This document shows, piece by piece, positions 8,432 through 19,023 of a stretch of 64,000 nucleotides of DNA (the first letter of the stretch is position 1; each line of letters begins with the position of its first letter). A program made the position numbers and the translations under genes. Where the stretch lies: NCBI RefSeq assembly GCF_028446585.1, contig NZ_JAPFQL010000042.1, positions 1 through 64,000 of the forward strand, written 5' to 3'. The notes under the pieces were generated by a model that saw only the letters and a list, made by a program, of their open reading frames with translations, ran no database searches and was not told where the DNA came from. Origin of the DNA: Intrasporangium calvum (GTDB lineage Bacteria; Actinomycetota; Actinomycetes; Actinomycetales; Dermatophilaceae).

Positions 8432-9510
8432 TTCTGGTCACCTTCCTCGGAGAGGGACTCGGCGGCATACAGCTGCTTGAGCTCTGGGTCCGTGGCGCTG
8501 AGGCGGTCGGCGAGCTCGAGGATGACCAGGCACTGCTTGAGGCTGGCGTCGTCCTCCATCTTGCCGTCGAGCATGACCGCACCGGTGCCGTCGCCCATGG
8601 CCTCCTTGACACGGCGGGCGTGCGCGACGTCCTCGACCGAGGGGCTGAAGACCCGCTTGGCGATGTCGATCTGGACCGGGTGCAGCGACCACGCGCCGAC
8701 GCAGCCGAGGAGGAACGCGTTGCGGAACTGGTCCTCGCACGCGACAACGTCCTTGATGTCGCCGAAGGGGCCGTAGTACGGGAAGATCCCGTGCATCGCG
8801 CAGGCGTCGACCATTCGCGCGATCGTGTAGTGCCACAGGTCCTGCTGGTGGATCGTGCGGTCCGCGGTGACGTCGCCACCGACCGGGTCCTGCCGGACCA
8901 GGTAGCCGGGGTGGCCACCGCCGACGCGGGTCGTCTTCATCCGACGGTCGGCCGCGAGGTCAGCGGGTCCGAGCGAGATGCCCTGCATGCGCGGACTCGC
9001 CCCCGCGATCTCCTCGACGCTGGCCATGCCGCGGGCCGTCTCGAGGATCGCGTGGACGAGGATCGGCCGGGTCAGGCCGGCGCGGGCCTCGAGCTGGGCG
9101 AGCAGGCGGTCGACGTAGTGGATGTCCTCGGCGCCCTGCACCTTGGGCACCATGATCACGTCGAGCTTGTCGCCGATCTCGGTGACGAGCGTCGTCAGGT
9201 CATCGAGGACCCACGGGCTGTCGAGGCTGTTGACCCGGGTCCACAGCTGGGTGTGCTCGCCGAAGTCGGTGGCCCGGGCGATCGCGACGAGACCGCTGCG
9301 GGCGGCCTCCTTGCGGTCGGCCTTGACGGCGTCCTCGAGGTTGCCGAGGAGCACGTCGACCGTGCCGACGAGGCCGGGGACCTTGGCCGCCATCTTCTCG
9401 TTGCTCGGGTCGAAGAAGTGGATCATCCGGCTCGGGCGGGCCGGCACCTCCGAGATCGGTGCCGGTGCCCCCACGGCGAGGGGCTTGAAGAAGTCCTTGG
9501 CGCTACGCAT
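8428..9510 (-). CDS. Malyl-CoA / beta-methylmalyl-CoA lyase-like (HpcH/HpaI family)
   Basis: The protein has 360 residues. ATG 9510 begins [14 protein letters not shown], and the frame stays open upstream only by chance. [64 protein letters not shown] and [12 protein letters not shown] are typical of the longer Mcl1-type branch (L-malyl-CoA or beta-methylmalyl-CoA lyase, Mg-dependent, usually hexameric). It probably handles acetyl-CoA/propionyl-CoA plus glyoxylate or related acyl-CoAs. It overlaps the second lyase gene by 4 bases; two lyase paralogs in one operon suggest condensation plus thioesterase or a second lyase step. Confidence 0.85.
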   Translation of the reverse strand: MRSAKDFFKPLAVGAPAPISEVPARPSRMIHFFDPSNEKMAAKVPGLVGTVDVLLGNLEDAVKADRKEAARSGLVAIARATDFGEHTQLWTRVNSLDSPWVLDDLTTLVTEIGDKLDVIMVPKVQGAEDIHYVDRLLAQLEARAGLTRPILVHAILETARGMASVEEIAGASPRMQGISLGPADLAADRRMKTTRVGGGHPGYLVRQDPVGGDVTADRTIHQQDLWHYTIARMVDACAMHGIFPYYGPFGDIKDVVACEDQFRNAFLLGCVGAWSLHPVQIDIAKRVFSPSVEDVAHARRVKEAMGDGTGAVMLDGKMEDDASLKQCLVILELADRLSATDPELKQLYAAESLSEEGDQK

Positions 9511-9606
9511 GCGCGCCAACGTAGCGCGAGGCCTGTCGGGGGCGTTATGACCGCTATCACTCGCGGCTCCCACCGTCTCACGAGCCGGATCACTAGGGTG
9601 GTGGCT

Positions 9607-10143
9607 GTGACGGAGCAGCCATCCCTCAACCTCAGTGCGCTGCTGGGCGAGGCCATGAACAAGTCCAGCCTGCTGTGGATCGACGTGGCGGACGACCGCA
9701 CCTGGCCGGCCTGGCACGTCTGGGACGGCACGACGGCGTTCGTCGTGAGCGGCCCCGGCGAGCAGCCCCTCCCCTGGCTGCCGAAGGAGGTGGGGCTCAT
9801 CCTCCGGAGCAAGGACACGGGCGGGCGGCTCCTCACGACCCGAGCCCACGCAGCCGTGCTCGAGCCCGGCACCCCCGAGTGGGACCACGCCGCGGAGCTG
9901 CTGCGCGCCTCCCGGCTCAACTCCGTCGACGACAGCGTCACCCGGTGGGCCAAGGAGTGCACGGTCACTGCGCTGATGCCGTTCGGGTCGCCGCTCGAGT
10001 CCCCCGGCGCCTACACCGCCCTGGACCTGCGCGCCGAGCCGGCCCGCACCACCGTGACGACGACGGCGTGGCGGCCGTGGCACTGGAAGGGCCGGGGACC
10101 GCGCCGCGCCAACGACGCTCCTCGCCAGGCCCGCAAGCGCTGA
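9607..10143 (+). CDS. Conserved hypothetical protein, 178 aa
   Basis: GTG 9607 opens [20 protein letters not shown]; the same frame runs upstream without a good start. The protein is soluble, with a beta-rich middle ([32 protein letters not shown]) and a basic tail [14 protein letters not shown]. The layout faintly resembles FMN-binding split-barrel proteins but no signature is visible, so I leave it unassigned. It is divergent from the malyl-CoA-lyase gene and 73 bases before the MgtE-like gene. Confidence 0.7.
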   Translation: MTEQPSLNLSALLGEAMNKSSLLWIDVADDRTWPAWHVWDGTTAFVVSGPGEQPLPWLPKEVGLILRSKDTGGRLLTTRAHAAVLEPGTPEWDHAAELLRASRLNSVDDSVTRWAKECTVTALMPFGSPLESPGAYTALDLRAEPARTTVTTTAWRPWHWKGRGPRRANDAPRQARKR

Positions 10144-10216
10144 CGCCGACCTGCCGCGGGGCAGTCGCTCGACGTGGCAGCGGCCACCTCGGGCCGCGAG
10201 CGAATAGCCTTGGCCC

Positions 10217-11521
10217 ATGAGCGCCAGCACCCGTGTCTTCGTCGCACGACTGACCGGCCTGAGCGTCTTCGATCCGCTCGGTGACCAGGTCGGTCGCGTC
10301 CGCGACGTCGTCCTCGTCTTCTCCCGGGCCAGGCCCGAGCCGCGCGTCATCGGCCTCGTCGTCGAGGTGCCGGGGCGGCGCCGGGTGTTCGTGCCGATGA
10401 CCCGGGTCACCTCGATCGACGCCGGCGCCGTCATCACGACGGGCCTGGTCAACATGCGCCGCTTCGAGCAGCGGACCAACGAGACCCTCGTCGCCGCAGA
10501 GCTGTTCGACCGCACCGTGCAGGTGGCCACGCCGGAGGCAGAGGGCGCCGGCTTCGCGCAGGCGATCGTCGAGGACATCGCCATCGAGCAGTCGCCGCGC
10601 CGGGACTGGTATGCCGTCAAGGTCTTCGTCCGGCAGGCCGACGGGGTCTCATCCGCCTCCCGGGCCATGTCGCGCCTGACGCGGCGGCGCTCCGGCAAGA
10701 CGATGCTCGTCGAGATCCGCGATGTTGTCGGGCTGCACGACGACGCCCCGGCCCAGAGCGCCGAGCGGCTCCTCGAGACCTACGACGACCTCAAGGTCGC
10801 CGACCTCGCCGAGGTGATCCACGACCTCAACCCGAAGCGCCGCGCGGAGGTGGCGGCCGCGCTCGACGACGACCGGCTCGCTGACATCCTCGAGGAGCTG
10901 CCCGAGGACGACCAGGTCGAGATCATCGCCGGGCTCGACAACGAGCGCGCGGCTGACGTCCTCGAGGCCATGGAGCCCGACGACGCGGCCGACCTGCTCG
11001 CCGACCTGCCGCCGGAGCAGGCGGAGCGGCTCCTCCAGCTCATGGAGCCCGACGAGGCCGCGCCGCTGCGGCGCCTGCTCTCCTACGACGAGAAGACGGC
11101 CGGCGGCATGATGACGACCGAGCCGGTCATCCTCGGGCCGGAGGCGACCATCGCCGAGGCACTGGCGATGGTGCGCCGCGAGGAGCTCGCGCCCGCGCTC
11201 GCGACGATGGTCTACGTGTGCCGGCCACCGCTCGAGGCGCCGACCGGGCGCTATCTCGGCCTCGTCCACATCCAGCGCCTGCTGCGCGAGCCGCCGCACG
11301 CCCCGGTCGGCTCGATCATCGACAAGGAGCTCGAGCCCCTCCCGGCCCACGCCTCGCTCGAGCGGGTGACCAGGACCCTCGCGACCTACAACCTCGTGTC
11401 GCTGCCCGTCGTCGACGACGACAGCCGCCTCATCGGCGCCGTGACCGTCGACGACGTCCTCGACCACATCCTGCCCGAGGACTGGCGTGAGGAGCGGCAC
11501 GAGCTGGAGGTCAAGCCGTGA
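10217..11521 (+). CDS. MgtE-like protein without transmembrane domain (PRC-barrel, MgtE_N, CBS)
   Basis: This 434-residue protein starts with a PRC-barrel-like region ([18 protein letters not shown]), then the MgtE N-terminal superhelix ([40 protein letters not shown]) and a CBS pair ([20 protein letters not shown] ... [19 protein letters not shown]). The polytopic magnesium channel of MgtE is absent, so it cannot be a transporter by itself. It may sense Mg or nucleotide and act on a partner. The next gene, a DUF1003 membrane protein, overlaps it by 4 bases and is an obvious candidate. The same gene occurs near sigE in mycobacteria. Confidence 0.88.
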   Translation: MSASTRVFVARLTGLSVFDPLGDQVGRVRDVVLVFSRARPEPRVIGLVVEVPGRRRVFVPMTRVTSIDAGAVITTGLVNMRRFEQRTNETLVAAELFDRTVQVATPEAEGAGFAQAIVEDIAIEQSPRRDWYAVKVFVRQADGVSSASRAMSRLTRRRSGKTMLVEIRDVVGLHDDAPAQSAERLLETYDDLKVADLAEVIHDLNPKRRAEVAAALDDDRLADILEELPEDDQVEIIAGLDNERAADVLEAMEPDDAADLLADLPPEQAERLLQLMEPDEAAPLRRLLSYDEKTAGGMMTTEPVILGPEATIAEALAMVRREELAPALATMVYVCRPPLEAPTGRYLGLVHIQRLLREPPHAPVGSIIDKELEPLPAHASLERVTRTLATYNLVSLPVVDDDSRLIGAVTVDDVLDHILPEDWREERHELEVKP

Positions 11522-12096
11522 CGGAGCAGTCCAGCCGGCGCCTGACCCGGGCGGGGGCACCCAGTGACCGGCTCGACCAGCCACGCGAGCTGCGGGCCTC
11601 GTTCCTGCCGCGCCTGTCGCTGACCCAGGAGGCCTTCGGCGTCCTGTCCGAGAAGTTCGCCCGCTTCATGGGGACCCCGGGCTTCATCATCGGGATGACG
11701 ATCTTCGTCGCGATCTGGCTGGCCTGGAACACCTTCATGCCCAGGGCGCAGCAGTTCGACCCCCGCGAGACGAACTACACGCTCCTCACGCTGATCCTCT
11801 CCCTCCAGGCGTCGTATGCCGCGCCGCTCATCCTCCTGGCGCAGAACCGTCAGGCCGACCGCGACCGGGTCGCCCTGGAGCAGGACCGGTCCCGCGACGA
11901 GCGCAACCTGGCCGACACGGAGTTCCTCACCCGTGAGGTGGCGTCGCTGCGCCTGGCCCTCCGGGAGCAGGCGACCCGCGACTTCGTCCGCTCCGAGCTG
12001 CGCGACCTGCTCGGCGAGCTCGAGGAGCGCGGCCTGATCCGCCCGGCCGACGAGGCAGTACCCACGCACGCACCGAAGCAGCCACCCCTCGACTGA
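11518..12096 (+). CDS. DUF1003 family membrane protein
   Basis: This 192-residue protein has two transmembrane helices, GFIIGMTIFVAIWLAWNTF and TLLTLILSLQASYAAPLILL, joined by a short loop, and a long charged C-terminal helix (QADRDRVALEQDRSRDE). This is the DUF1003 pattern; function is unknown. GTG at 11518 overlaps the MgtE-like stop (GTGA), so translation is coupled. One idea is that the soluble MgtE-like protein gates or regulates this membrane partner. Confidence 0.88.
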   Translation: MTEQSSRRLTRAGAPSDRLDQPRELRASFLPRLSLTQEAFGVLSEKFARFMGTPGFIIGMTIFVAIWLAWNTFMPRAQQFDPRETNYTLLTLILSLQASYAAPLILLAQNRQADRDRVALEQDRSRDERNLADTEFLTREVASLRLALREQATRDFVRSELRDLLGELEERGLIRPADEAVPTHAPKQPPLD

Positions 12097-12177
12097 CACC
12101 GCAGCCCACCCCCGTAGCGCGTGCTGGTGCCGGTTGCAGCGGGGGCAGGCCGTCGACACGAGGGTGTGTTGCGGTAG
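12097..12177. repeat. Imperfect hairpin of the GCAACAC family
   Basis: The left arm ACCGCAGCCCACCCCCGT and right arm ACGAGGGTGTGTTGCGGT pair with four mismatches. The loop contains GGTTGCAGCGGGGGCAGG. The right arm is close to that of the perfect hairpin at 13428-13502. It follows the DUF1003 gene and may end that transcript. Confidence 0.6.
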
Positions 12178-12261
12178 GCGGGCTGGGACGGGGCCCGGGG
12201 TGAGGGAGGCCACCCCCACGGGAGGCCACCGTGGTCGGGTGGCCCAGCCCGGCGGCATACG

Positions 12262-13413
12262 ATGGGTGACATGTCTGCCCCCGCCCTGCCCAGCCGCGAC
12301 GCCCTGCTCACGGCACTGTCGAAGGTCAACGACCCCGAGATCCGCAAGCCGATCACCGAGCTCGGCATGGTCAAGTCGGTCGACGTCGATGAAGCCGGGC
12401 ACGTCGAGCTCTCCATCTATCTCACCGTCTCCGGCTGTCCGATGAAGGACACCCTGACGAAGGACTCCACCGCAGCCCTGCAGGGCGTCCCCGGAGTCAC
12501 CTCGGTCAACGTCACCCTCGACGTGATGAGCGACGAGCAGCGCACCGCCCTGCGCCAGCAGCTGCGCGGCGGCACCCCGGAGAAGGAGATCCCCTTCGCC
12601 CAGCCCAACTCGCTGACCCGCGTCTACGCCGTCGCGTCGGGCAAGGGTGGCGTCGGCAAGTCCTCGGTCACGGTCAACCTCGCGGCCGCGATGGCCGAGC
12701 AGGGCCTGCGGGTCGGCGTGGTGGACGCGGACGTCTACGGCTTCTCCGTGCCGCGCATGCTCGGCGTCGAGCAGCGGCCCACCCAGGTCGACGACATGAT
12801 CCTGCCGCCCATCTCGCACGACGTGAAGGTCATCTCGATCGGCATGTTCGTCCCGGGCAACCAGCCCGTCGTCTGGCGCGGCCCGATGCTGCACCGCGCG
12901 CTGCAGCAGTTCCTCGGCGACGTCTTCTGGGGCGACCTCGACGTCCTCCTGCTCGACCTGCCGCCCGGCACCGGCGACATCGCCATCTCCGTGGCGCAGC
13001 TCATCCCGACGGCCGAGATCCTCGTCGTCACGACGCCGCAGCAGGCCGCGGCCGAGGTCGCCGAGCGGGCCGGCTCGATCGCCCTCCAGACGCACCAGCG
13101 CATCGCCGGCGTCATCGAGAACATGTCGTGGCTCGAGCTGCCCGACGGCACGCGCCAGGAGATCTTCGGCTCGGGCGGCGGCCAGGCTGTCGCCGACTCG
13201 CTCAGCCGGAGCATCGGCGCGACCGTGCCGCTGCTCGGCCAGATCCCGCTCGACGCCACCCTGCGCGAGGGTGGGGACGCCGGCAACCCCGTGGTCCTCA
13301 GTGCCCCCGACTCGGCCGCCGGTGTCGCCCTGCGCGGCATCGCCCGTGGTCTGGCGACGCGCGCGCGTGGCCTGGCGGGCCGGTCGCTCGGCCTGACGCC
13401 CGCCGGCCGCTGA
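12262..13413 (+). CDS. mrp: Mrp/ApbC-type iron-sulfur carrier ATPase
   Basis: The protein has 383 residues. An N-terminal MIP18/DUF59 domain (SKVNDPEIRKPITELGMV) is followed by a deviant Walker A, SGKGGVGKSSVTVNLA (about residues 126-141), then the Mrp hallmark VDADVYGFSVPRMLG and LLDLPPGTGD. Mrp proteins bind and hand over Fe-S clusters in the cytosol. ATG 12262 or in-frame ATG 12271 (MSAPALP) could be the start; neither has an ideal ribosome site. It is convergent with tatB and close to sigE-rseA-htrA-tatB, as in mycobacteria. Confidence 0.93.
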   Translation: MGDMSAPALPSRDALLTALSKVNDPEIRKPITELGMVKSVDVDEAGHVELSIYLTVSGCPMKDTLTKDSTAALQGVPGVTSVNVTLDVMSDEQRTALRQQLRGGTPEKEIPFAQPNSLTRVYAVASGKGGVGKSSVTVNLAAAMAEQGLRVGVVDADVYGFSVPRMLGVEQRPTQVDDMILPPISHDVKVISIGMFVPGNQPVVWRGPMLHRALQQFLGDVFWGDLDVLLLDLPPGTGDIAISVAQLIPTAEILVVTTPQQAAAEVAERAGSIALQTHQRIAGVIENMSWLELPDGTRQEIFGSGGGQAVADSLSRSIGATVPLLGQIPLDATLREGGDAGNPVVLSAPDSAAGVALRGIARGLATRARGLAGRSLGLTPAGR

Positions 13414-13427
13414 CCGACCGCTTCACG

Positions 13428-13502
13428 ACGCAACACACCCCCTTATCTCATGCTTCCCCCTGCTGCAGCGGGGTGAGCACGCAGTAAGGGGGTGTGTTGC
13501 GT
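13428..13502. terminator. Hairpin with perfect 18-bp stem between mrp and tatB
   Basis: ACGCAACACACCCCCTTA (13428-13445) pairs perfectly with 13485-13502. The loop carries CTGCTGCAGCGGGGTGAG. It lies between convergent genes, so it can serve as a bidirectional terminator. It belongs to the same hairpin family as 5423-5501 and 12097-12177. Confidence 0.75.
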
Positions 13503-13513
13503 TGGGGTCCGGG

Positions 13514-13861
13514 TCAGGTGGCCTCGGTGTCCCAGGGAGTCGGCAGCGCCGGGTCATGGGACTTCGGGGTGCTGACCGGCTTCGGGGCCGGCGCCACGTC
13601 CTCCTCCGGCGCTGCGCTCAGGGCATCGCGCACGATGCGGCGCGGGTCGTACTGACGCGGGTCGTAGGCCCGCCAGTCGACGTCGGAGAACTCCGGCCCC
13701 ATCTCCTCCTTGAGCTGCTGCTTGGCCCGGTCGGCCATGCCCCGCGCCTGGCGCACGAAGCGGCCCAGCTTGGCGGCGTAGTCCGGCAGGCGCTCCGGGC
13801 CGAGCACGAGGATGGCCAGGACACCGAGCAGCAGGAACTCCCACCCGTTGATGTCGAACAC
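13514..13861 (-). CDS. tatB: Sec-independent protein translocase TatB
   Basis: This 115-residue protein has one N-terminal hydrophobic helix (GWEFLLLGVLAILVLGPERLP) followed by an amphipathic helix (DYAAKLGRFVRQARGMADRAK) and a Pro-rich acidic tail. The LGPERLP hinge is typical of TatA/B proteins, and the length and gene order favour TatB. It should sit in the cytoplasmic membrane and bind Tat substrates with TatC, which is not in this window. It lies 70 bases after htrA in the sigE block. Confidence 0.9.
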   Translation of the reverse strand: MFDINGWEFLLLGVLAILVLGPERLPDYAAKLGRFVRQARGMADRAKQQLKEEMGPEFSDVDWRAYDPRQYDPRRIVRDALSAAPEEDVAPAPKPVSTPKSHDPALPTPWDTEAT

Positions 13862-13931
13862 TCTTGCTCACCCTCCGCGGCCTCGGCACCGGCGTGCCGC
13901 CGGCGCCATCATACGGACCCGTTGCCGGGTG

Positions 13932-15472
<1,541 letters not shown>

Positions 15473-15476
<4 letters not shown>

Positions 15477-16189
15477 GGCCCCGATTGTGCCGAAGAGACG
15501 AGCGAGATACGAACCGGGGTCGACGGGCTGGGCGTCGGGAGGACTCCCCGGGACGAGGAGAGGACCGACAGGGGCGACGGGCGAGCCCCCGACGCCGATC
15601 GGGAGGCCCCGGTGGTGGTCGATGACGGGAGGGACGGCATGACGGCGCCGTAGTTGACGGCACCGACGCTCGCCACGCCTGACGGGAGTCGAACGGCCGG
15701 GGGTCGGGTCCCTCCGGGCAGCGGTGCGACGGCGAGGCCCCAGGCTGCGGCGACCGAGGCGCCGGCGGCGAGGGAGGCGACCACTGCGGCCCGCATGGGC
15801 GACCGGTGCAGCGGTGGGGCCGAGGGAGCGACCGTCGTCAACGACCCGCCACGGCTGACTCCGGGGGCGCTCGACGGCATGGCCGCGCCCTCCCACGAGC
15901 GAAGGCCGCGGACGGCGAGGGGGCTGAGCGGTCCGAGCGGGATGCGCGGACCCATCGGGGCGGGAGGCTCGGGCACCGGCGAGGCGGCGAGGCTCATCAG
16001 CGAGCTGCGCAACGAGCCCGGCAGACCGCAGCTGTCGCTGCGCAGCGCAGCCATGATCCGGCGCTCCTGGTCGGCCGCGGCGCGACACACCATGCAGGCG
16101 ACGAGGTGCCGGTCGTAGAGATGCAGGATCGCAGGGGGAAGCGCCCTGTCGACATAGGCCCGAACATGCCCACCGAGATGGGGAGTCAC
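15473..16189 (-). CDS. rseA: Zinc-binding anti-sigma factor, RseA-like
   Basis: The protein has 238 residues, GTG start. The N-terminal ZAS motif His28-x3-Cys32-x2-Cys35 (RHLVACMVC) is the hallmark of zinc anti-sigma factors. A hydrophobic stretch (AAVVASLAAGASVAAAWGLAV, about 133-155) could be a membrane anchor, and the C-terminus is Ser/Pro-rich. It lies 37 bases after sigE and overlaps htrA by 4 bases, so it most likely binds the adjacent SigE and releases it under envelope stress. Symbol by synteny with mycobacterial rseA. Confidence 0.85.
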
Positions 16190-16226
16190 GACTCACCCAC
16201 CCCATCGATGGCCAGTGCGGCGCGGC

Positions 16227-16922
16227 TCATCTGGCGCCTGCGGCCACTCGTCGGCCCGGCAGCCGCAGGCCCGGGCGGGACGTGCGGGTCTCGGGCTTCT
16301 TGGTCGCCTCGGGGGCGCGGTGCGCCAGCGCCTCGCGAAGCTGCGCGCGGCCGCGGTGGATCCGGGAACGGACGGTGCCGAGCTTGACGCCGAGCGTCGC
16401 GCTGATCTCCTCGTAGGAGAGGCCCTCGATGTCGCAGAGCACGACGGCGGCGCGGAACTCCGGCGCGAGGGCATCGAGCGCCCGCTGCACGTCGTCGTCG
16501 AAACGCGCGTCGTGGTAGGTCTGCTCGGGGCCCTTCTCGGCGCTGGCCAGGCGGCCGGCGGCATCCTCGGGCAGCGCGTCGAAGCGGATCCGCTGCTTGC
16601 GGCGCATCTTGTCGAGGAAGACGTTGGTCGTGATGCGGTGCAGCCAGCCCTCGAACGTGCCGGGCTGGTAGGAGTGCAGGGAGCGGAAGACCCGGACGAA
16701 GACGTCGTGCGTCAGGTCCTCGGCGTCGTGGGGGTTGCCGGTCAGGCGGTAGGCGAGGCGGTAGACCCGTGCCGAGTGCTGCTCGACGACCTCCTCCCAC
16801 GTCGGGGGGGTCCAGCCGGGCTCGGTCGTCGTCTCGGCGCTGCCCGGGGCAGCCACGAGCGGCGGCTCGCCGGCGGAGCCGGGGGCCTTGGACAGGACGG
16901 TCGCACTCACGCGATCAGACAC
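16227..16922 (-). CDS. sigE: ECF sigma factor SigE
   Basis: The protein has 231 residues. Region 2 is seen in [29 protein letters not shown] with the -10-recognising W-LHRITTN helix, and region 4 in [34 protein letters not shown] 16922 is used, with GAAAGG 5 bases upstream. Genes for an anti-sigma factor, HtrA and TatB follow on the same strand, exactly the mycobacterial sigE order. A matching ECF promoter directly upstream indicates autoregulation. Confidence 0.94.
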   Translation of the reverse strand: MSDRVSATVLSKAPGSAGEPPLVAAPGSAETTTEPGWTPPTWEEVVEQHSARVYRLAYRLTGNPHDAEDLTHDVFVRVFRSLHSYQPGTFEGWLHRITTNVFLDKMRRKQRIRFDALPEDAAGRLASAEKGPEQTYHDARFDDDVQRALDALAPEFRAAVVLCDIEGLSYEEISATLGVKLGTVRSRIHRGRAQLREALAHRAPEATKKPETRTSRPGLRLPGRRVAAGAR

Positions 16923-16945
16923 CTTTCGGGACTCTTGACCAGCAC

Positions 16946-16971
16946 AACGCCACGCCGGCCGCTTTCGTTCC
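16946..16971 (-). promoter_or_regulatory. Predicted SigE-type ECF promoter of sigE
   Basis: On the minus strand GGAAC is followed by a 17-base spacer and CGTT, the consensus form for SigE/SigH-class ECF promoters. The 5' leader would be only about 15 bases and includes the ribosome site. It predicts positive autoregulation; the transcript start is not shown. Confidence 0.6.
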
Positions 16972-17073
16972 CCTCTACCCTTCCCCGGCCGTCACGATTT
17001 TCACTGTCATCATCCTGTGGATCACCTGTGTGACGTCGGGCCGACGCGGACGGCGGGCACTATGGTGACGACC

Positions 17074-17697
17074 ATGAGCACGCACAAAGTGGCTGCCTGG
17101 TCGCATGCCGAGGAGTTCGTCCCCCCGAGCGACCACGTCGAGGAGGCGCAGGGGCGAGCGGAGGAGCTCGGGGTGGAGGCCGTCGGCAACGGCGTCGGGG
17201 CCTTCCTCAGCATGCTCGCTGCCGCGACCGGCGCGAAGGCGGTCATGGAGGTCGGCACGGGCGCGGGGGTGTCCGGGCTCTGGTTGCTGGCCGGCATGCC
17301 CGCGGACGGGATCCTCACGACGATCGACCTCGAGGTCGAGCACCAGCACGCGGCGCGTGAGGCGTTCGCCGCGGCGGGGGTGGCCCACCAGCGCACCAGG
17401 GTGATCGCGGGCCGGGCGCTCGACGTGCTGCCCCGCATGACGGACGGCGCCTATGACCTCGTGGTCGTCGACGCCGACAAGGAGGAGTACCCGGACTATG
17501 TCGAGCAGGCCACCCGGCTGCTCCGGTCCGGCGGGACGCTGGTCCTGACGTGGACGGACAAGGAGTCCGACCCGGCGATGCGTGACCCGGAGACGCGCAC
17601 CCTGCGGGACGTCGGGCGGGCGCTGCGTGACGACGCGCGGTTCACCGTCTCGCTCGTCCCGATCGGCGACGGGCTGCTCCTCGCGGTCAAGCGCTGA
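17074..17697 (+). CDS. O-methyltransferase, class I SAM-dependent
   Basis: The protein has 207 residues from ATG 17074 (MSTHKVAAW); ATG 17062 is an in-frame alternative. SAM-binding motif I is VMEVGTGAGVSGLWLL, the acidic post-I residue is in TTIDLEVEH, and YDLVVVDADKEEYPDY matches the metal-dependent catechol-O-methyltransferase-like family (methyltransf_3). The substrate is unknown. It is divergent from sigE with about 150 bases between, as in mycobacteria. Confidence 0.9.
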   Translation: MSTHKVAAWSHAEEFVPPSDHVEEAQGRAEELGVEAVGNGVGAFLSMLAAATGAKAVMEVGTGAGVSGLWLLAGMPADGILTTIDLEVEHQHAAREAFAAAGVAHQRTRVIAGRALDVLPRMTDGAYDLVVVDADKEEYPDYVEQATRLLRSGGTLVLTWTDKESDPAMRDPETRTLRDVGRALRDDARFTVSLVPIGDGLLLAVKR

Positions 17698-17749
17698 GGC
17701 GCCCGCGCGCCCGCACAACGACCCCGCGCGCCCGCACCACGACGACAAC

Positions 17750-17775
17750 GGCCCCCGACCTGACTGTCGGGAGCC
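17750..17775. terminator. Hairpin between convergent genes
   Basis: GGCCCCCGAC pairs with GTCGGGAGCC (one mismatch) around a short loop, between the methyltransferase and DUF3117 genes. Just before it GCGCGCCCGCAC is repeated twice. Confidence 0.55.
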
Positions 17776-17792
17776 GTGTGCGCGCAGGCTGC

Positions 17793-17966
17793 TCAGTTGA
17801 CGCCGTCACACCCCTGGATGGCGTCCCGCAGGGCCGCAGCCTCGTCCGGGGTCATCTCGACGACGAGGCGGCCGCCGCCCTCAAGAGGCATGCGCAGCAC
17901 AATGCCGCGACCCTCCTTGACGACCTCGAGCGGTCCGTCGCCGGTCCTCGGCTTCATTGCTGCCAT
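17793..17966 (-). CDS. DUF3117 small conserved protein
   Basis: The protein has 57 residues from ATG 17966, chosen for the strong site GGAAGGGG just upstream; the family typically begins MAAMKPRTGDGPLEV. The rest (GRGIVLRMPLEGGGRLVVEMTPDEAAALRDAI) is nearly invariant in Actinobacteria. Function is unknown. Confidence 0.92.
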   Translation of the reverse strand: MAAMKPRTGDGPLEVVKEGRGIVLRMPLEGGGRLVVEMTPDEAAALRDAIQGCDGVN

Positions 17967-18107
17967 GGTGCCCCTTCCACAGGAAATCGGGTGGTCTGGA
18001 GCCATTATCCCGTGTCCGCTGGGCGTGACCTAATCCGGGGTGTGAGGACGAGCACGTCACCCGGCCAGCACTTTCCCGCACCAGCGGTTTGGGAGAGAGT
18101 GGGCGGC

Positions 18108-18941
18108 ATGACTGTGCCGAACCCCGAGATGTCCCCTCCCCCAGACTCCGTCGCCGACACTCCGCTCGACCTGACCGTGACGGACGGGGTTGCCTGGGTC
18201 CGGCTCAACCGGCCCGACGCGATGAACGCGCTGGACCGGGCGCTCAAGGTGGCGCTCCTCGACGCCCTGCGCACGGCCGCGGACGACCCGGCGATCCGCT
18301 GTGTCGTGCTGACGGGCAACGGGCGCGCGTTCTGCGTCGGCCAGGACCTCAAGGAGCACGTGGCCGACCTCCGCTCGGGTGACACGACGCTGGCCACCAC
18401 GGTCACCGAGCACTACAACCCGATCGTCACGCTGCTCGCCACGATGAACAAGCCGGTCGTCGCCGCGGTCAACGGGGTCGCCGCCGGGGCCGGGCTGAGC
18501 TTTGCGCTCGCGTGTGACGTGCGGGTCATCGTCGACAGTGCCGGCCTCAACACGGCCTTCGCGGGCATCGCCCTCTCGTGCGACTCGGGCGCCTCGTGGT
18601 CGCTGCCCCGCCTGGTCGGGCCGGCGCGCGCCAAGGACCTGCTCATGTTCCCCCGCACGATCCCCGCGGACGAGGCGCTGTCGCTGGGCCTCGTGTCCCG
18701 GGTCGTCACGGCCGACGACTTCGAGCGGGTCGTCACCGAGCTCGCGACGACGCTGGCCGCCGGGCCGACCTTGGCCTACGGCTCCATCCGGCGGGCGGTC
18801 GCGACGAGCGCCGGCACCGATCTCGCGACCGCGCTGGCCCACGAGGCCGAGCTGATGGGCCTCACCGGCCGCAGCGCCGACCACCAGACCGCCGTCGACG
18901 CGTTCCTCGCGAAGGAGAAGCCGACCTTCGCCGGTCGCTGA
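18108..18941 (+). CDS. Enoyl-CoA hydratase/isomerase family protein
   Basis: The protein has 277 residues from ATG 18108, with GGGAGAGAG upstream. It shows the crotonase fold signatures VRLNRPDAMNALD, CVVLTGNGRAFCVGQDL and the oxyanion stretch KPVVAAVNGVAAGAGLSFALACD. It resembles PaaG/PaaB-type 2-(1,2-epoxyphenyl)acetyl-CoA isomerases and general enoyl-CoA hydratases. There is no paa cluster nearby, so a fatty-acid role is equally possible. A dispersed repeat and hairpin follow the stop. Confidence 0.88.
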   Translation: MTVPNPEMSPPPDSVADTPLDLTVTDGVAWVRLNRPDAMNALDRALKVALLDALRTAADDPAIRCVVLTGNGRAFCVGQDLKEHVADLRSGDTTLATTVTEHYNPIVTLLATMNKPVVAAVNGVAAGAGLSFALACDVRVIVDSAGLNTAFAGIALSCDSGASWSLPRLVGPARAKDLLMFPRTIPADEALSLGLVSRVVTADDFERVVTELATTLAAGPTLAYGSIRRAVATSAGTDLATALAHEAELMGLTGRSADHQTAVDAFLAKEKPTFAGR

Positions 18942-18952
18942 CCCCATCCGGC

Positions 18953-18975
18953 CGTATGCCGCTGAGCTCGCTCCC
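18953..18975 (+). repeat. Dispersed repeat, extended copy
   Basis: CGTATGCCGCTGAGC plus TCGCTCCC. Similarity continues for about 30 more bases (CAGCCCTCCCG) to the copy at 52639, so the full unit is longer than the core here. Confidence 0.8.
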
Positions 18976-18981
18976 AGCCCG

Positions 18982-19017
18982 ACCGCCGTCCCAGCCCTCC
19001 CGAGCCGGGACGGCGGT
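18982..19017. terminator. Hairpin with 11-bp stem between convergent genes
   Basis: ACCGCCGTCCC pairs perfectly with GGGACGGCGGT. It lies between the enoyl-CoA hydratase gene and the minus-strand membrane protein gene and overlaps the 3' part of the extended repeat. Confidence 0.65.
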
Positions 19018-19023
19018 GCGGCG

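Noticed and set aside
9511-10698. Long minus-strand extension of the malyl-CoA lyase frame
   Set aside because: It overlaps the MgtE-like and hypothetical genes on the other strand and has no family motif; high GC keeps frames open.
15477-16205. Upstream extension of the htrA frame
   Set aside because: It lies out of frame over the anti-sigma gene, which has a real ZAS motif and a 4-base overlap with htrA.
16946-16971. Reading this site as a promoter for the divergent methyltransferase
   Set aside because: The GGAAC and CGTT elements are on the minus strand only.
18057-19023. Minus-strand open frame opposite the enoyl-CoA hydratase
   Set aside because: No motif, Arg/Gly-rich composition, and it is antisense to a clear crotonase-family gene.
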